From contig NZ_CP041767.1 in the NCBI RefSeq assembly GCF_022026395.1, forward strand, positions 4,794,501 through 4,858,500: a stretch of DNA of 64,000 bases, read 5' to 3'. This document shows positions 34,349 through 43,416 of the stretch, piece after piece. Source of the stretch: Brevibacillus brevis. Lineage in GTDB: Bacteria > Bacillota > Bacilli > Brevibacillales > Brevibacillaceae. The notes under the pieces were generated by a model. It saw only the letters and a program-made list of their open reading frames with translations, was not told the origin of the DNA and did no database searches. Position numbers and translations under genes: made by a program. Numbering within the stretch: position 1 is the first letter of the stretch; the number at the start of each line of letters is the position of its first letter.

Positions 34349-36106
34349 ATGAAAACAGCCAAGTTCTCCCGTTCAAGATCTCTGCGAACCAAGCTCGTCC
34401 TGCTATGTCTCCTGCTATTGGCGCTTCCTTGCCTTAACATCGGAATTCAGGGCTATTATTCTGCGAGCTACAGCTTGGACGACTTGGGCAGCCGCATCTT
34501 AAAAAACAACGTGAATTTGACGATTGAAATGATTGATGTTCTCCAGAAACAGGTCGAAGCTGGAAAAATCAGCAAAGAAGATGCACAAGAGCAAGTAAAG
34601 CTTCACATCCTCGGCCCCAAGCAGTCGGATGGAACCCGCTCGATTAACAAAAATGTCGATTCCGGTGCCAGTGGATACATGTTCGTTCTGGATGAGAAAG
34701 GTGTCATGCTCGCCTCTCCTACCATTGAGGGGAAGAATCAGTGGGATGCAAAAGATCCTGACGGTATCTTTTTTACCCAAGAAATGATTAAGCGCGGTCA
34801 GGAAGGCGGCGGCTTTACATACTATCAGTGGTCAAAGCCAGCGGAGCCAGATATTCTCTATCCGAAAATCGCCTATTCCAAGCTAGACCCTCACTGGGGA
34901 TGGATCGTTAGCGCAAGCAGCTACATGGAAGACTTCAATGCCGCTGCTGAAGGTGTACTGTCTGATTTAATGATCGTGCTGGGAATCTCCTTGATCGTCG
35001 GATTCGTCGTCTCGTGGTATGCCTCCGGGTTCATTTCCAGACCTATTGCCCTGGTTGCCGAGCGCGTGAAAGAAATTGCCGGTGGTGATCTGTCCGGGAA
35101 AGACATCGTCGTAAAAAACCGTGATGAAATCGGACAATTGGTCCATGACGTGACCCATATGACAGAGAATTTGCGCGAGCTCATCTCTCGTGTCCGCACC
35201 AGCTCTCTGCATGTCGCTTCTACCTCTGAGGAGTTGACGGCGAGTGCAGAACAGACGAGTAAGGCAACCGAGCAAATTGCCGTCACGATGCAAGAGATCG
35301 CCGTTGGAGCAGAAGATCAGTCCAAAACGATCGATGGAACGGTCAAGACGATCAACGACATGTCCTCGAGTTTGCAACAAATTGCGTCCAGTTCCGAACA
35401 AGTCTCTTTGACAGTCGATACAACGAACATGCTGGTCTCAAACGGCAATGAAGCAATTGTCGGTGCCATCGCTCAAATGAATTCCATCAACACAACTGTC
35501 CAAGAGCTGGCAGAATCAATCAAAATGCTTGGTCACCGCTCTTCGGAGATCAGCAATATTGTCGAGGTCATCACCTCGATTGCCGAACAAACGAACCTGT
35601 TGGCGCTAAATGCTGCAATCGAAGCGGCCCGTGCTGGAGAGCATGGACGTGGATTTGCTGTCGTCGCCAATGAAGTACGTATCTTGGCTGAGCAATCAGC
35701 AAAATCTACCCAGCAGATTAAAGACCTCATTAGCGCGATTCAGGTCGATACAAACAAAGCCGTATACGTAATGCAGACGACGACTTCTGAGGTTTCGGCT
35801 GGAATCGAAGTCGTACATGAAGCCAGCAAGGCCTTCCAGGAAATTTTGTCTGGAACGACAGAAGTAGCACGTCAGATTCAGCAAGTTACCACTGCCACTC
35901 ATCACATGACAACCGGAGCAGAACAAGCCGTCCATTCCATTGAAGCGATTGCCACGACTGCGGAGACAACGGCTTTCGGAACACAGAACATTTCCGCTGC
36001 CGCTGAACAGCAATTAGCCTCTATGGAGGAAATTTCGTCCTCTGCTGCTTCCTTGTCAAAAATGGCGGACGAGCTGCATGAATCGATTCAACAGTTTAAG
36101 GTGTAA
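34349..36106 (+). CDS. Methyl-accepting chemotaxis protein with extracellular Cache domain
   Basis: About 585 residues: membrane helix 1 (about 15-35), extracellular single-Cache domain (about 40-205; [16 protein letters not shown] and [17 protein letters not shown]), helix 2 (about 210-232), HAMP, and a signalling hairpin with the invariant tip [27 protein letters not shown] 34349 follows ACGAGGTG. Preceded by a SigD-like promoter and ended by its own terminator. Cache domains often bind small carboxylates or amino acids. Confidence 0.95.
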   Translation: MKTAKFSRSRSLRTKLVLLCLLLLALPCLNIGIQGYYSASYSLDDLGSRILKNNVNLTIEMIDVLQKQVEAGKISKEDAQEQVKLHILGPKQSDGTRSINKNVDSGASGYMFVLDEKGVMLASPTIEGKNQWDAKDPDGIFFTQEMIKRGQEGGGFTYYQWSKPAEPDILYPKIAYSKLDPHWGWIVSASSYMEDFNAAAEGVLSDLMIVLGISLIVGFVVSWYASGFISRPIALVAERVKEIAGGDLSGKDIVVKNRDEIGQLVHDVTHMTENLRELISRVRTSSLHVASTSEELTASAEQTSKATEQIAVTMQEIAVGAEDQSKTIDGTVKTINDMSSSLQQIASSSEQVSLTVDTTNMLVSNGNEAIVGAIAQMNSINTTVQELAESIKMLGHRSSEISNIVEVITSIAEQTNLLALNAAIEAARAGEHGRGFAVVANEVRILAEQSAKSTQQIKDLISAIQVDTNKAVYVMQTTTSEVSAGIEVVHEASKAFQEILSGTTEVARQIQQVTTATHHMTTGAEQAVHSIEAIATTAETTAFGTQNISAAAEQQLASMEEISSSAASLSKMADELHESIQQFKV

Positions 36107-36123
36107 CCATAAACACTCAAACG

Positions 36124-36174
36124 AAAAAAGGCTGCGTTTGCTAGTCACCTTTGACCTCGCAAACGCAGCCTTTT
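36124..36174. terminator. Bidirectional terminator (chemoreceptor / histidine kinase)
   Basis: AAAAAAGGCTGCGTTTGC pairs with GCAAACGCAGCCTTTT, a perfect 15-bp stem between convergent genes. Confidence 0.9.
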
Positions 36175-36193
36175 CCTCTCCCTATCAGCCTAT

Positions 36194-37957
36194 TTAAACT
36201 CGAGGCGGTTGCTCTGCTTCCCACGTAATCGAAATCGTCGTCCCCTGCCCGACAGCTGTTTTCACTTCGATTGAACCACCAAACGCTTCCACCAATGCTT
36301 TTGTAATGACCATCCCAAGTCCAGAGCCTTCCGTCCGAGACTCGGTGTCTGTGCCACGATAATACCTCTCGAAAAGCCGATCTGCTGTTTCTTCATCCAT
36401 CCCGCTACCATTGTCGCTAAAAATGAGTAAAGCTGTAGCTGGCTCGAGTGCCTGTACGCTGATGGACACAATCGTACCGCTCTCGTTGTGAATCAAGGCA
36501 TTGGCAACCAGATTATCCACGATACGCTGAAACCAAGGCTTGTAGACGAGCATGTAAACAGGTTCGACAGAGGGGGTAAACCGGATGCAGCCTTCCGGGT
36601 ACAATGGATGTTTTGCTGCTTCCGTAATGGCATTAGCTGTGCAAACATTCAAGTCAACGAGCTCGACTGTAGGGGCACCTTGTCCGTTCCGCAATCGATA
36701 CGTCAGCGCCAAATCGTTAATCAAGTCTTCCATATACGCTGACTTGTCCAAAATAATGTTGGCGAAAGCATGTACTTCTTCTGTCGTCCACGTATACTCG
36801 GCATTTCCTAACAGATGCGCGTACCCTTTGACAGAGGAAAGCGGCGTTTTCAGATCATGGGAAACGCCTGCGATCCACTCATTTCTCAATTGCTCCGTTT
36901 CTTGGCGAAGCTTTTCGTTGCGGTAAAGCGTTTGCGACAAGGAGTCCATCGAATCGATTACATCTTGGTAGATACGGTATTTTCGCTTTCTCTTCCCTCG
37001 CTTGTCTTGGCTGAGCGGAACACCTTCCGCATTGGCAGGCTCCTCGTACTTTCCTCCACGCAAAAAGGTCAGCCACCTTAATACGTGAACAATCGGTGCA
37101 CCAAATCGCTGTCCGAACAAGTAGGACACAATCCCGAAGACGAGCATCGCCGACAAGAGCAACATGCCCATCCCGATAAAAAGGGCCTTACTTTCCGGTG
37201 TCAAAAGCGGCTCTTCCCCAGGAGTCGTTCCTGGCAACGGATAACTGAGTACCCATGTTTGGCCGCTTTTTTGATCATAATGCGATACGATTGTTGCTCC
37301 GTAGCGATCCGGGTATACCGAGCGCAGCGCTAGTTCTTCCACGGTGAAATCCTTGATCGCTTTTGCAGGCTTATTAAAGGAAGCCAGCTCTGCTCCTTTC
37401 GGGTCCAAGAGCTGCACCCAACCCGCTTTACTCTTCAATTGATTTTGGATACTTGGCGGAAGCATGATCTCGCTATTTTTATGATCAGCCTCCTTAATCA
37501 CCTGTTGCAAGAAATCGTGATCGCGGTTCGTCATGCCATACAACAAGGTGTGTACCACGCCATCTTTTTCCTGTATCCATAACGATAGCTGATAGGGAAA
37601 CGGGCTTTTACGGAGCCAATAAGCCGTTAATTGGCCAGGACCGTAGTAGCTGGGTACGTCAGGCGGGGTAAAGAAAGAGTCGGTGACATAGCCCTTTTCA
37701 TCAATCCGCTGAAGCCACCCACCGCTATCTCGCACCTCCTCCAGCAGCTCCGGGTCAAAGCGGACATCCTCTCCCTCTACTTCTATGGTCTGGATCAGCC
37801 GCTGCAAGCCGACACTCTCAAATTGACGTGAGGACTGCACTTTTGACATTTCTTCAAGTGTCCAATATAACGTAAACCCGGCTAGCACAAAGAGAATGAG
37901 GCCAACCAGCACCAACCACATGACCAGATGGAGGGCGATTCTGCTCTTAATATTCAT
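36194..37957 (-). CDS. Membrane sensor histidine kinase
   Basis: 587 residues: membrane helix 9-30, a large extracellular sensor region (about 31-257), helix 258-280, linker rich in basic residues (320-326), HisKA with His367 (GVSHDLKTPLSSVKGYAHLL), and HATPase (NALIHNESG, DNGSGM, GSGLGMVI). It overlaps the upstream response-regulator gene by 11 bases. A classic RR-then-HK operon; the adjacent divergent M23 lipoprotein suggests an envelope signal, but that is inference. Confidence 0.93.
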   Translation of the reverse strand: MNIKSRIALHLVMWLVLVGLILFVLAGFTLYWTLEEMSKVQSSRQFESVGLQRLIQTIEVEGEDVRFDPELLEEVRDSGGWLQRIDEKGYVTDSFFTPPDVPSYYGPGQLTAYWLRKSPFPYQLSLWIQEKDGVVHTLLYGMTNRDHDFLQQVIKEADHKNSEIMLPPSIQNQLKSKAGWVQLLDPKGAELASFNKPAKAIKDFTVEELALRSVYPDRYGATIVSHYDQKSGQTWVLSYPLPGTTPGEEPLLTPESKALFIGMGMLLLSAMLVFGIVSYLFGQRFGAPIVHVLRWLTFLRGGKYEEPANAEGVPLSQDKRGKRKRKYRIYQDVIDSMDSLSQTLYRNEKLRQETEQLRNEWIAGVSHDLKTPLSSVKGYAHLLGNAEYTWTTEEVHAFANIILDKSAYMEDLINDLALTYRLRNGQGAPTVELVDLNVCTANAITEAAKHPLYPEGCIRFTPSVEPVYMLVYKPWFQRIVDNLVANALIHNESGTIVSISVQALEPATALLIFSDNGSGMDEETADRLFERYYRGTDTESRTEGSGLGMVITKALVEAFGGSIEVKTAVGQGTTISITWEAEQPPRV

Positions 37958-38672
37958 AAGGAAGGCCCTTTTTCACCAATTTGTACCCGAGTCCCCTGAC
38001 GTTCACCAAGAACTCTGGCTGCGCTGGATCAGGCTCGATGCGCTCCCGAATCCGGTGGATATGTACCATGATGGTGTTGTCGTCACGTAAGCTATTCACA
38101 CCCCATACTCGTTCGTACAGCTCGCTTTTCGAAAATATTCGATTCGGATTTTTGCACAAAAATAGCAAGAGTTGAAAAACAAGGGACGGACAAGGAACGG
38201 TTTTTCCCTCCACATAGAGCTCCCCTGCAGCTTCATAGACTTGAAAACGTCCAAAATCATAGACCCCCTGAACGGGTGCAATCGGGACAACCGAGTCCGG
38301 TTTACGCGTACGACGGAGCAACGCCTTGATGCGCGCGACGATTTCCATCGGGTTAAACGGCTTCGTCACGTAATCATCCCCGCCAACGGCAAATCCGGTT
38401 AGCTTGTCAAAATCGGTATCTCTCGCACTCAAGAATAAAATCGGCGCATCCGTTAGACGGCGGATGAATGGACAAGCTTCTGTGCCGCTCATGTTCGGAA
38501 GCGTTACGTCCAGGACGATCAGGTCATAGCTTTTGCGTTCGCATGCACAGAGCGCCTCCTCCGATGTTTTCACCTTGTCGATCGAGTGGAATCCTTCTTT
38601 GTGCAGTACGGTCTCAAGCAATTGGAGAATAGCTTGCTCATCGTCTACGAGAAGGATAGCTGCATCTTTCAC
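37947..38672 (-). CDS. OmpR-family response regulator
   Basis: About 241 residues: receiver domain with acidic pair DDE and phospho-site Asp55 (LIVLDVTLPN), Lys in VTKPFNP, and a C-terminal winged helix (IFSKSELYERVWG...NTIMVHIHRIRERIE). GTG 38672 is chosen, with AAAAGGAG 10 bases upstream; the longer frame adds basic residues of no known use. It heads the operon with the kinase at 36194. Confidence 0.92.
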   Translation of the reverse strand: MKDAAILLVDDEQAILQLLETVLHKEGFHSIDKVKTSEEALCACERKSYDLIVLDVTLPNMSGTEACPFIRRLTDAPILFLSARDTDFDKLTGFAVGGDDYVTKPFNPMEIVARIKALLRRTRKPDSVVPIAPVQGVYDFGRFQVYEAAGELYVEGKTVPCPSLVFQLLLFLCKNPNRIFSKSELYERVWGVNSLRDDNTIMVHIHRIRERIEPDPAQPEFLVNVRGLGYKLVKKGLPYEY

Positions 38673-38870
38673 GATCACTTCGCTCCTTTTGCGCTTTTGC
38701 GTTATCCTCCATTTTATCATGCGTAGTGTCGGCACGCGTCCGCAACAACCTTAACGGAATCATAATTTTGCCGCGACAGATTTAAGTATCCTGTAAGCCA
38801 GCGTTTCATATCTGATAAGAGTGGCTTTCTATAATGAAACTAGCGCGAAGAACAGGATAGGAGTGGCGAC

Positions 38871-39860
38871 ATGAAAAAAGTTTGGATTTCACTCGGTGTA
38901 GGAGCGATTCTTTTGACAGGATGTGCTGCGCAATCAGAAGCAACCGCAATCCCCTCTACTACTGAATCCCCTACAAAGAAAGAAGAAGGTGGAAAGACGA
39001 TGACGGTTCAAGCGGAATCTATTGTGCAAGCTCTCCTTCACGGAAAAATAGAGGAGGTCTATGAGCAAACAAGCCCGTCATTCAAACAGCAGGTTTCAAA
39101 AGCGCAGTTTGTAGAAGGGTATACTGCTTTTAGCGCGGGGTTGAAGTCGTGGAATCACCATTCCCACACGTCCGTAAACGGCAGCTATTATGGCACCTGG
39201 GTGGATCAGGACGCCAAACGGGGCCTTGTCCTTACGATGGATGAAAAAGGGATCATCACAGGCGTTTTATTAAAGCCGCTGCAAAGCTACCCCGACACCG
39301 ACAATGCTTTGACAAAGCTGGCGTACAGTGCACCGTTTACAGGTGAGTGGTATGTGTTCTGGGGAGGTCAGAATGTCCTTTCGAATTATCACTACGAGGT
39401 AGAGAGCCAACGCTATGCATACGATCTGATTCAGGTCAAAGACGGACTATCCTACAAGGGTGATCCTGCGAAAAACGAAAGCTACTTCGCATTCGGGCAA
39501 GAAATACACGCCCCCCAGGCTGGAACCGTCGTGCATGTCGTCCATGATATCAAGGATAATGTCCCTGTCGGAGCAATGAACGCACAGCAGCCCGCTGGCA
39601 ACGTCGTCATTCTCGATCATGGTAACGGAGAATACAGCTACTTCTCCCATCTGAAGGAAGGCTCCGCCGAGGTAAAGGTTGGCGATCGTGTGGAGAAAGG
39701 GGATTTGCTTGGGCTATGCGGCAACTCTGGCAATTCCAGCGAGCCTCATCTGCATTATCAGGTCTCTGACGGCAAGGATTTGTTCCATAGCAAATCCATT
39801 CGCGTGCAGTGGGAGAACGGATTAAATCCGCGTCAAGGTGACAGCATTCCTGCGAAATAA
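38871..39860 (+). CDS. M23-family peptidase lipoprotein with N-terminal DUF3887-like domain
   Basis: 329 residues: lipoprotein signal (lipobox LTGC-AAQ), a small NTF2-like DUF3887-type domain (about 43-130), then a LytM/M23 metallopeptidase (GQEIHAPQAGTVVHVVHD, YSYFSHL, and SEPHLHYQVSDG with the zinc-site HLH). It is anchored outside the membrane and probably acts on peptidoglycan. ATAGGAGTGGCGAC precedes ATG 38871; a TATAAT at 38830-38835 is a likely -10. Divergent from the two-component operon. Confidence 0.88.
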   Translation: MKKVWISLGVGAILLTGCAAQSEATAIPSTTESPTKKEEGGKTMTVQAESIVQALLHGKIEEVYEQTSPSFKQQVSKAQFVEGYTAFSAGLKSWNHHSHTSVNGSYYGTWVDQDAKRGLVLTMDEKGIITGVLLKPLQSYPDTDNALTKLAYSAPFTGEWYVFWGGQNVLSNYHYEVESQRYAYDLIQVKDGLSYKGDPAKNESYFAFGQEIHAPQAGTVVHVVHDIKDNVPVGAMNAQQPAGNVVILDHGNGEYSYFSHLKEGSAEVKVGDRVEKGDLLGLCGNSGNSSEPHLHYQVSDGKDLFHSKSIRVQWENGLNPRQGDSIPAK

Positions 39861-39932
39861 ATAGTGTAGCTGTTAAACAGCGGTAGTCCATCCTTTTGTC
39901 TTGTATCCAAAGAGATGGACTGCCGCTTCCTT

Positions 39933-40432
39933 TTAGAGGACAATATCATACTTCATTATCTTGGCAGTTTGTTCTGCTACTTCCGCACCTACTAATCGTT
40001 TGATGAAAGGACATATTGATACCCGCTAAGATTCCAGCAGATGTCACGATATTTCCTTCATCCACGAATTTTACTCCTTTTTGCACAACGACTTCTGGAA
40101 AATCCTTTTCCATTCGCTCGAGACTGGCCCAATGAGTCGTTGCCCTTTTGCCTGTTAATAAGCCTGCTTTTGCAAGTAAAAAGGCTCCTGTGCAGACAGA
40201 GGCCATCAGCTCCACCTGCTGCATTTGCTCACGAATCCATTGGATCACCTGCTCATTATGGACTTCTCGTTCCCTCGCACCTATCCCACCTGGAATGATG
40301 AGAATATCAAAAGCAGGCATATTGGTCATTTTCCATAGATGTTACCGAGAATACTTCAAACGGACCTGCAAAATCCAACACCTCCACATCGTCAAACAAA
40401 AAAATTCCTACTCGCCATTGCTTGGTTTCCAT
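39933..40432 (-). pseudogene. Broken DJ-1/PfpI-family gene
   Basis: ATG 40432, behind GAGGGGAG, opens a good family start (METKQWRVGIFLFDDVEVLD, then FAGPFEVFSVTS). The frame is then lost: roughly 40 codons usually found between EVFSVT and MPAFDILIIPGG are missing, and reading shifts. The middle part is intact, with the nucleophile region MASVCTGAFLLAKAGLL. After GINMSFH another shift occurs: the true tail IKRLVGAEVAEQTAKIMKYD is in the next frame. One deletion and one frameshift make it non-functional. Confidence 0.78.
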
Positions 40433-40566
40433 ATGGATCTCCCCTCTTTCATGTTTGGATATATTTTACAACGCCTTATTGGGAACATCTCTAGTTTTTT
40501 TAGCTGTAAGATTCTGCTAGAGTCATTAATAGAAGGTACAAAATGCTGGAGGAGGTCCGCTGTCTG

Positions 40567-41274
40567 ATGAGTACCAGCCCGAATATTATAGAGGTCGCGT
40601 CCCTCATAGGAGAGCCATCCCGCGTCTCCATCCTGATCAGCCTGATGAACGGCAAGGCACTCCCCGCCAGTGAACTCGCACGAAACGCAAAAGTCACCCC
40701 CCAAACGGCAAGCACGCATTTGGCAAAGCTGGTGGAAGGAGGTCTGTTGATCAGCGAGTCACACGGCCGACATCGTTACTATCGCCTAGCCAGCCCTGAT
40801 GTCGCCCATGCCCTTGAATCGTTAATGACGATCGCAGCACCTAAGCCGGTTCGTTCCTTGCGCGAGTCTGACCAATTGCGAGCCATACGCTATGCTCGTA
40901 CCTGCTACGACCATCTCGCAGGAGAAGTGGGCGTTGCCCTGACGCAGAAAATGCTGGAAATGCGGTTGATCGAGGCATCCGATCAAGACTACGTGCTCAG
41001 TGAAGCTGGGAAAACCAAGCTGCAATCACTCGGCGTAGACCTTGTGGCCAAACCAAAGAGCAGACGTCGCTTTGCCCGTCCCTGTTTGGACTGGAGCGAG
41101 CGTCGCCATCACTTGGCAGGTAGCCTAGGAGCCTCACTCACCAACCGATTTTTTGAGCTTGGCTGGATCGAGCGAGTGCCAGGAGGGAGGGCAGTCCGTG
41201 TAACGCCGTTAGGCAGCTCTGGTTTTATGACCGAGTTCGGACTGCATGTAGATGAATGCAAAAAGCACAGCTAG
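40567..41274 (+). CDS. ArsR family transcriptional regulator with extended C-terminal domain
   Basis: About 235 residues. A winged helix lies at about 8-85 (ALPASELARNAKVTPQTASTHLAKLVEGGLL, HGRHRYYRL wing). The C-terminal ~140 residues (RYARTCYDHLAGEVGVALTQKM; RRFARPCLDWSERRHHLAGSLGASL) form the extra domain of the YczG/SmtB-like long ArsR group, with conserved Cys and His that could bind metal. GGAGGAGG precedes ATG 40567. Its stop is immediately adjacent to the convergent EamA stop. Confidence 0.9.
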   Translation: MSTSPNIIEVASLIGEPSRVSILISLMNGKALPASELARNAKVTPQTASTHLAKLVEGGLLISESHGRHRYYRLASPDVAHALESLMTIAAPKPVRSLRESDQLRAIRYARTCYDHLAGEVGVALTQKMLEMRLIEASDQDYVLSEAGKTKLQSLGVDLVAKPKSRRRFARPCLDWSERRHHLAGSLGASLTNRFFELGWIERVPGGRAVRVTPLGSSGFMTEFGLHVDECKKHS

Positions 41275-41297
41275 CTACTCTGCCAGCTGTGCTTTTT
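41260..41297. terminator. Bidirectional terminator embedded in two coding ends
   Basis: AAAAAGCACAGCT (41260-41272) pairs with AGCTGTGCTTTTT (41285-41297). The left arm is the last codons of the ArsR gene, the right arm the last codons of the convergent EamA gene, and both stop codons lie in the loop region. Confidence 0.88.
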
Positions 41298-42162
41298 CAC
41301 TGACTTGCCTGCGTGGGGCAAACGTCCAGTTCACCAGGAAAATCCCTGCGAAAATCAACAATCCTCCCACATACACATGCCATTGCACTACCTCCCCCAG
41401 CAACACCCAACCCGACAAAACACCGAAGAACGGAGCGAGGAACAAAAAAGCACTCGTCCTGCCCGGATCGCCGTGATTCAGCAAGTAAAACCACGTCGCA
41501 AACTGCACAATGGAAGCCATGATCGCGAGCCAGAGGACGACGAACACAGCGGTCGGTGTCACAATGAGCTTCGGCGTTTCCAACGTGAACCCCATCACGA
41601 GGAGAAGAATTCCTCCGAACAGCATCTGATAGGCTGTCATCACCCACACATTGAAGCGGACTCCCCACTTTTTAACGAGAATCGTAGCCATTGACCACGC
41701 AAATGCGGACCCGATACCAAACAGCGTTCCCGTCTCCCATTGCAGATGGAAGCCAAGCGTGATGAACACCCCAGCCAGTCCAATCAGAACCCCCATCCAT
41801 TGCGTCAGCCGATAGGATATTCCTAGAAACACCGTTCCCCATATGACCACGAGCAGTGGGTTCATAAACGTCAGGATCGAGGATTCACCCGCTGTGATCG
41901 TACGCAGACTCAAAAAGATACACCCCATGACAGCAGCCGTCTGCAAAAATCCGATCAAACACAGCTTCCCCCAGTCACCCGCCGACTTCGGGAGCGGCTT
42001 TTTCCATACCCACGCTCCCATGATCAGTCCTGCCAGCGTAAAACGCAGTCCTACCAGCAGCAATGGTGAAAAATAGGCCAATCCAATCTTTCCTACCGCA
42101 AAAGACGAGCCCATCAATGATGTCGTCACGACGACAAGTATCCCGAACAAAATTTGATTCAT
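41275..42162 (-). CDS. EamA/DMT-family transporter
   Basis: 295 residues, ten membrane helices in two EamA repeats (SSFAVGKIGLAYFSPLLLVGLRF; WSMATILVKKWG... in the second). ATG 42162. The substrate is unknown. It is convergent with the ArsR gene with no intergenic base. It lies downstream of the six-gene biosynthetic operon but is separated from it by about 95 bases, so it may or may not be part of it as an exporter. Confidence 0.9.
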   Translation of the reverse strand: MNQILFGILVVVTTSLMGSSFAVGKIGLAYFSPLLLVGLRFTLAGLIMGAWVWKKPLPKSAGDWGKLCLIGFLQTAAVMGCIFLSLRTITAGESSILTFMNPLLVVIWGTVFLGISYRLTQWMGVLIGLAGVFITLGFHLQWETGTLFGIGSAFAWSMATILVKKWGVRFNVWVMTAYQMLFGGILLLVMGFTLETPKLIVTPTAVFVVLWLAIMASIVQFATWFYLLNHGDPGRTSAFLFLAPFFGVLSGWVLLGEVVQWHVYVGGLLIFAGIFLVNWTFAPRRQVSEKAQLAE

Positions 42163-42258
42163 CGCATTGTTCCCCCCGTTTCAGGCAAGCTACTTGTTTC
42201 TTCTTACATGTAGTGTACCTGACGGTTAGTTCGATGAGGGTCGAAGTGTGCATATGGT

Positions 42259-43416
42259 TTACAGCCGGTACTTTTCCACCATCTTAATCCCGATTTGATT
42301 CAGCAAGGCGGCGAGCACCTTCCAGACCGCCTGACGATAAAACGGCAAATGTTTGACATACACCGCTGTAAATTCTGGTTCTCCCTCCGCTCCCCTGTCC
42401 GCTTTGAATGCGCCTACGCCCGCACTTTGATGGAGCAGGATGCCTTTGCTCTGTGCTTCTAGCACCAAGAGGCACGACAGCATCCGATACAGCCCGGTCT
42501 CTTTGGGAAGCGTCGTATCATACCCGAATAGCGGTGTCGTCATCACACCATTTCGTTCAAAATAGCCAAGAATGCCGTCCAGCCGTCCGTCTTTTTCCAA
42601 GCCGATGAGGGTCAATGTCCTCTTTTGCATCGCCAGTCGGACGAACTCCATCGAAAACTGCGGATTATGCTGGGAGTATTTATCCAGATACAGCGCGTTA
42701 TATAAAGCAACGATTCTCTCGACATGCTGTTCTCCCAGTTCCTCATGACGCAGGATGCGATAGCCGGATTTGGCAAGCATTTTTCGATCGCGATTGAGTG
42801 TATTGCGGACCCGCCACTTTCCCTGCGCTGGCCAATCGGGGTGAAAAAGGTAGACGTAACGACTGGGAACCATGAGATAGCCCTTCTCGATGAGCCCCTT
42901 GTGGAAATCCGGATACAGCCTGCGACAAACAGATCGAAACGTGATGATATGGCCAGGGAACTTTTGAATGCAGCTTTCCGTGATGTCCTTTACTTCATCT
43001 GCACGCACATCATGGTACAGATTCGTTGATAGCAGCCAGTTGTTGACGATGACCATTTGGTTGCATTGGCTTTTTTTCATCCAGCGTCCAAGGCCTGTGA
43101 GTACGGTCGACAATGCCCGCCTCAACACCGCAGAATCGAGCATGCCTAGCTCTTCCTTCGCATACGTCACGTAATGGGTAAACACCGAACTGACATACGA
43201 ATTGTCGTACTCGGTATCGTTCACCGTTACGGGCATGATCCAATCGCCTACACGGAGTGCATGCATCTGTGTCTGGACATTTTGCACATAGCGGGATGGC
43301 TGTTCCGTCATCATGGGCAGCAAGTAGCTTTTGACGTAGTCTGCATCCTGCGCCTGTTCCCAAGGGATTTGCCCCGCTGAGGTCCCTTCATACCATTCAA
43401 TCAATGGCCTACTCAC
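42259..43416 (-). CDS. GNAT-fold acyltransferase-like protein of the biosynthetic operon
   Basis: About 385 residues, not firmly assigned. The C-terminal half resembles BioF2/FemX-like GNAT folds (RIVALYNALYLDKYSQHNPQFSMEFV; LTLIGLEKDGRLDGILGYF; a late GVGAFKADRGAEGEPEFT), suggesting acyl or aminoacyl transfer. The start is uncertain: GTG 43416 or TTG 43425, both inside the end of the adenylate-forming gene. It is the last gene of the operon and may load or finish the product. Confidence 0.72.
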   Translation of the reverse strand: MSRPLIEWYEGTSAGQIPWEQAQDADYVKSYLLPMMTEQPSRYVQNVQTQMHALRVGDWIMPVTVNDTEYDNSYVSSVFTHYVTYAKEELGMLDSAVLRRALSTVLTGLGRWMKKSQCNQMVIVNNWLLSTNLYHDVRADEVKDITESCIQKFPGHIITFRSVCRRLYPDFHKGLIEKGYLMVPSRYVYLFHPDWPAQGKWRVRNTLNRDRKMLAKSGYRILRHEELGEQHVERIVALYNALYLDKYSQHNPQFSMEFVRLAMQKRTLTLIGLEKDGRLDGILGYFERNGVMTTPLFGYDTTLPKETGLYRMLSCLLVLEAQSKGILLHQSAGVGAFKADRGAEGEPEFTAVYVKHLPFYRQAVWKVLAALLNQIGIKMVEKYRL

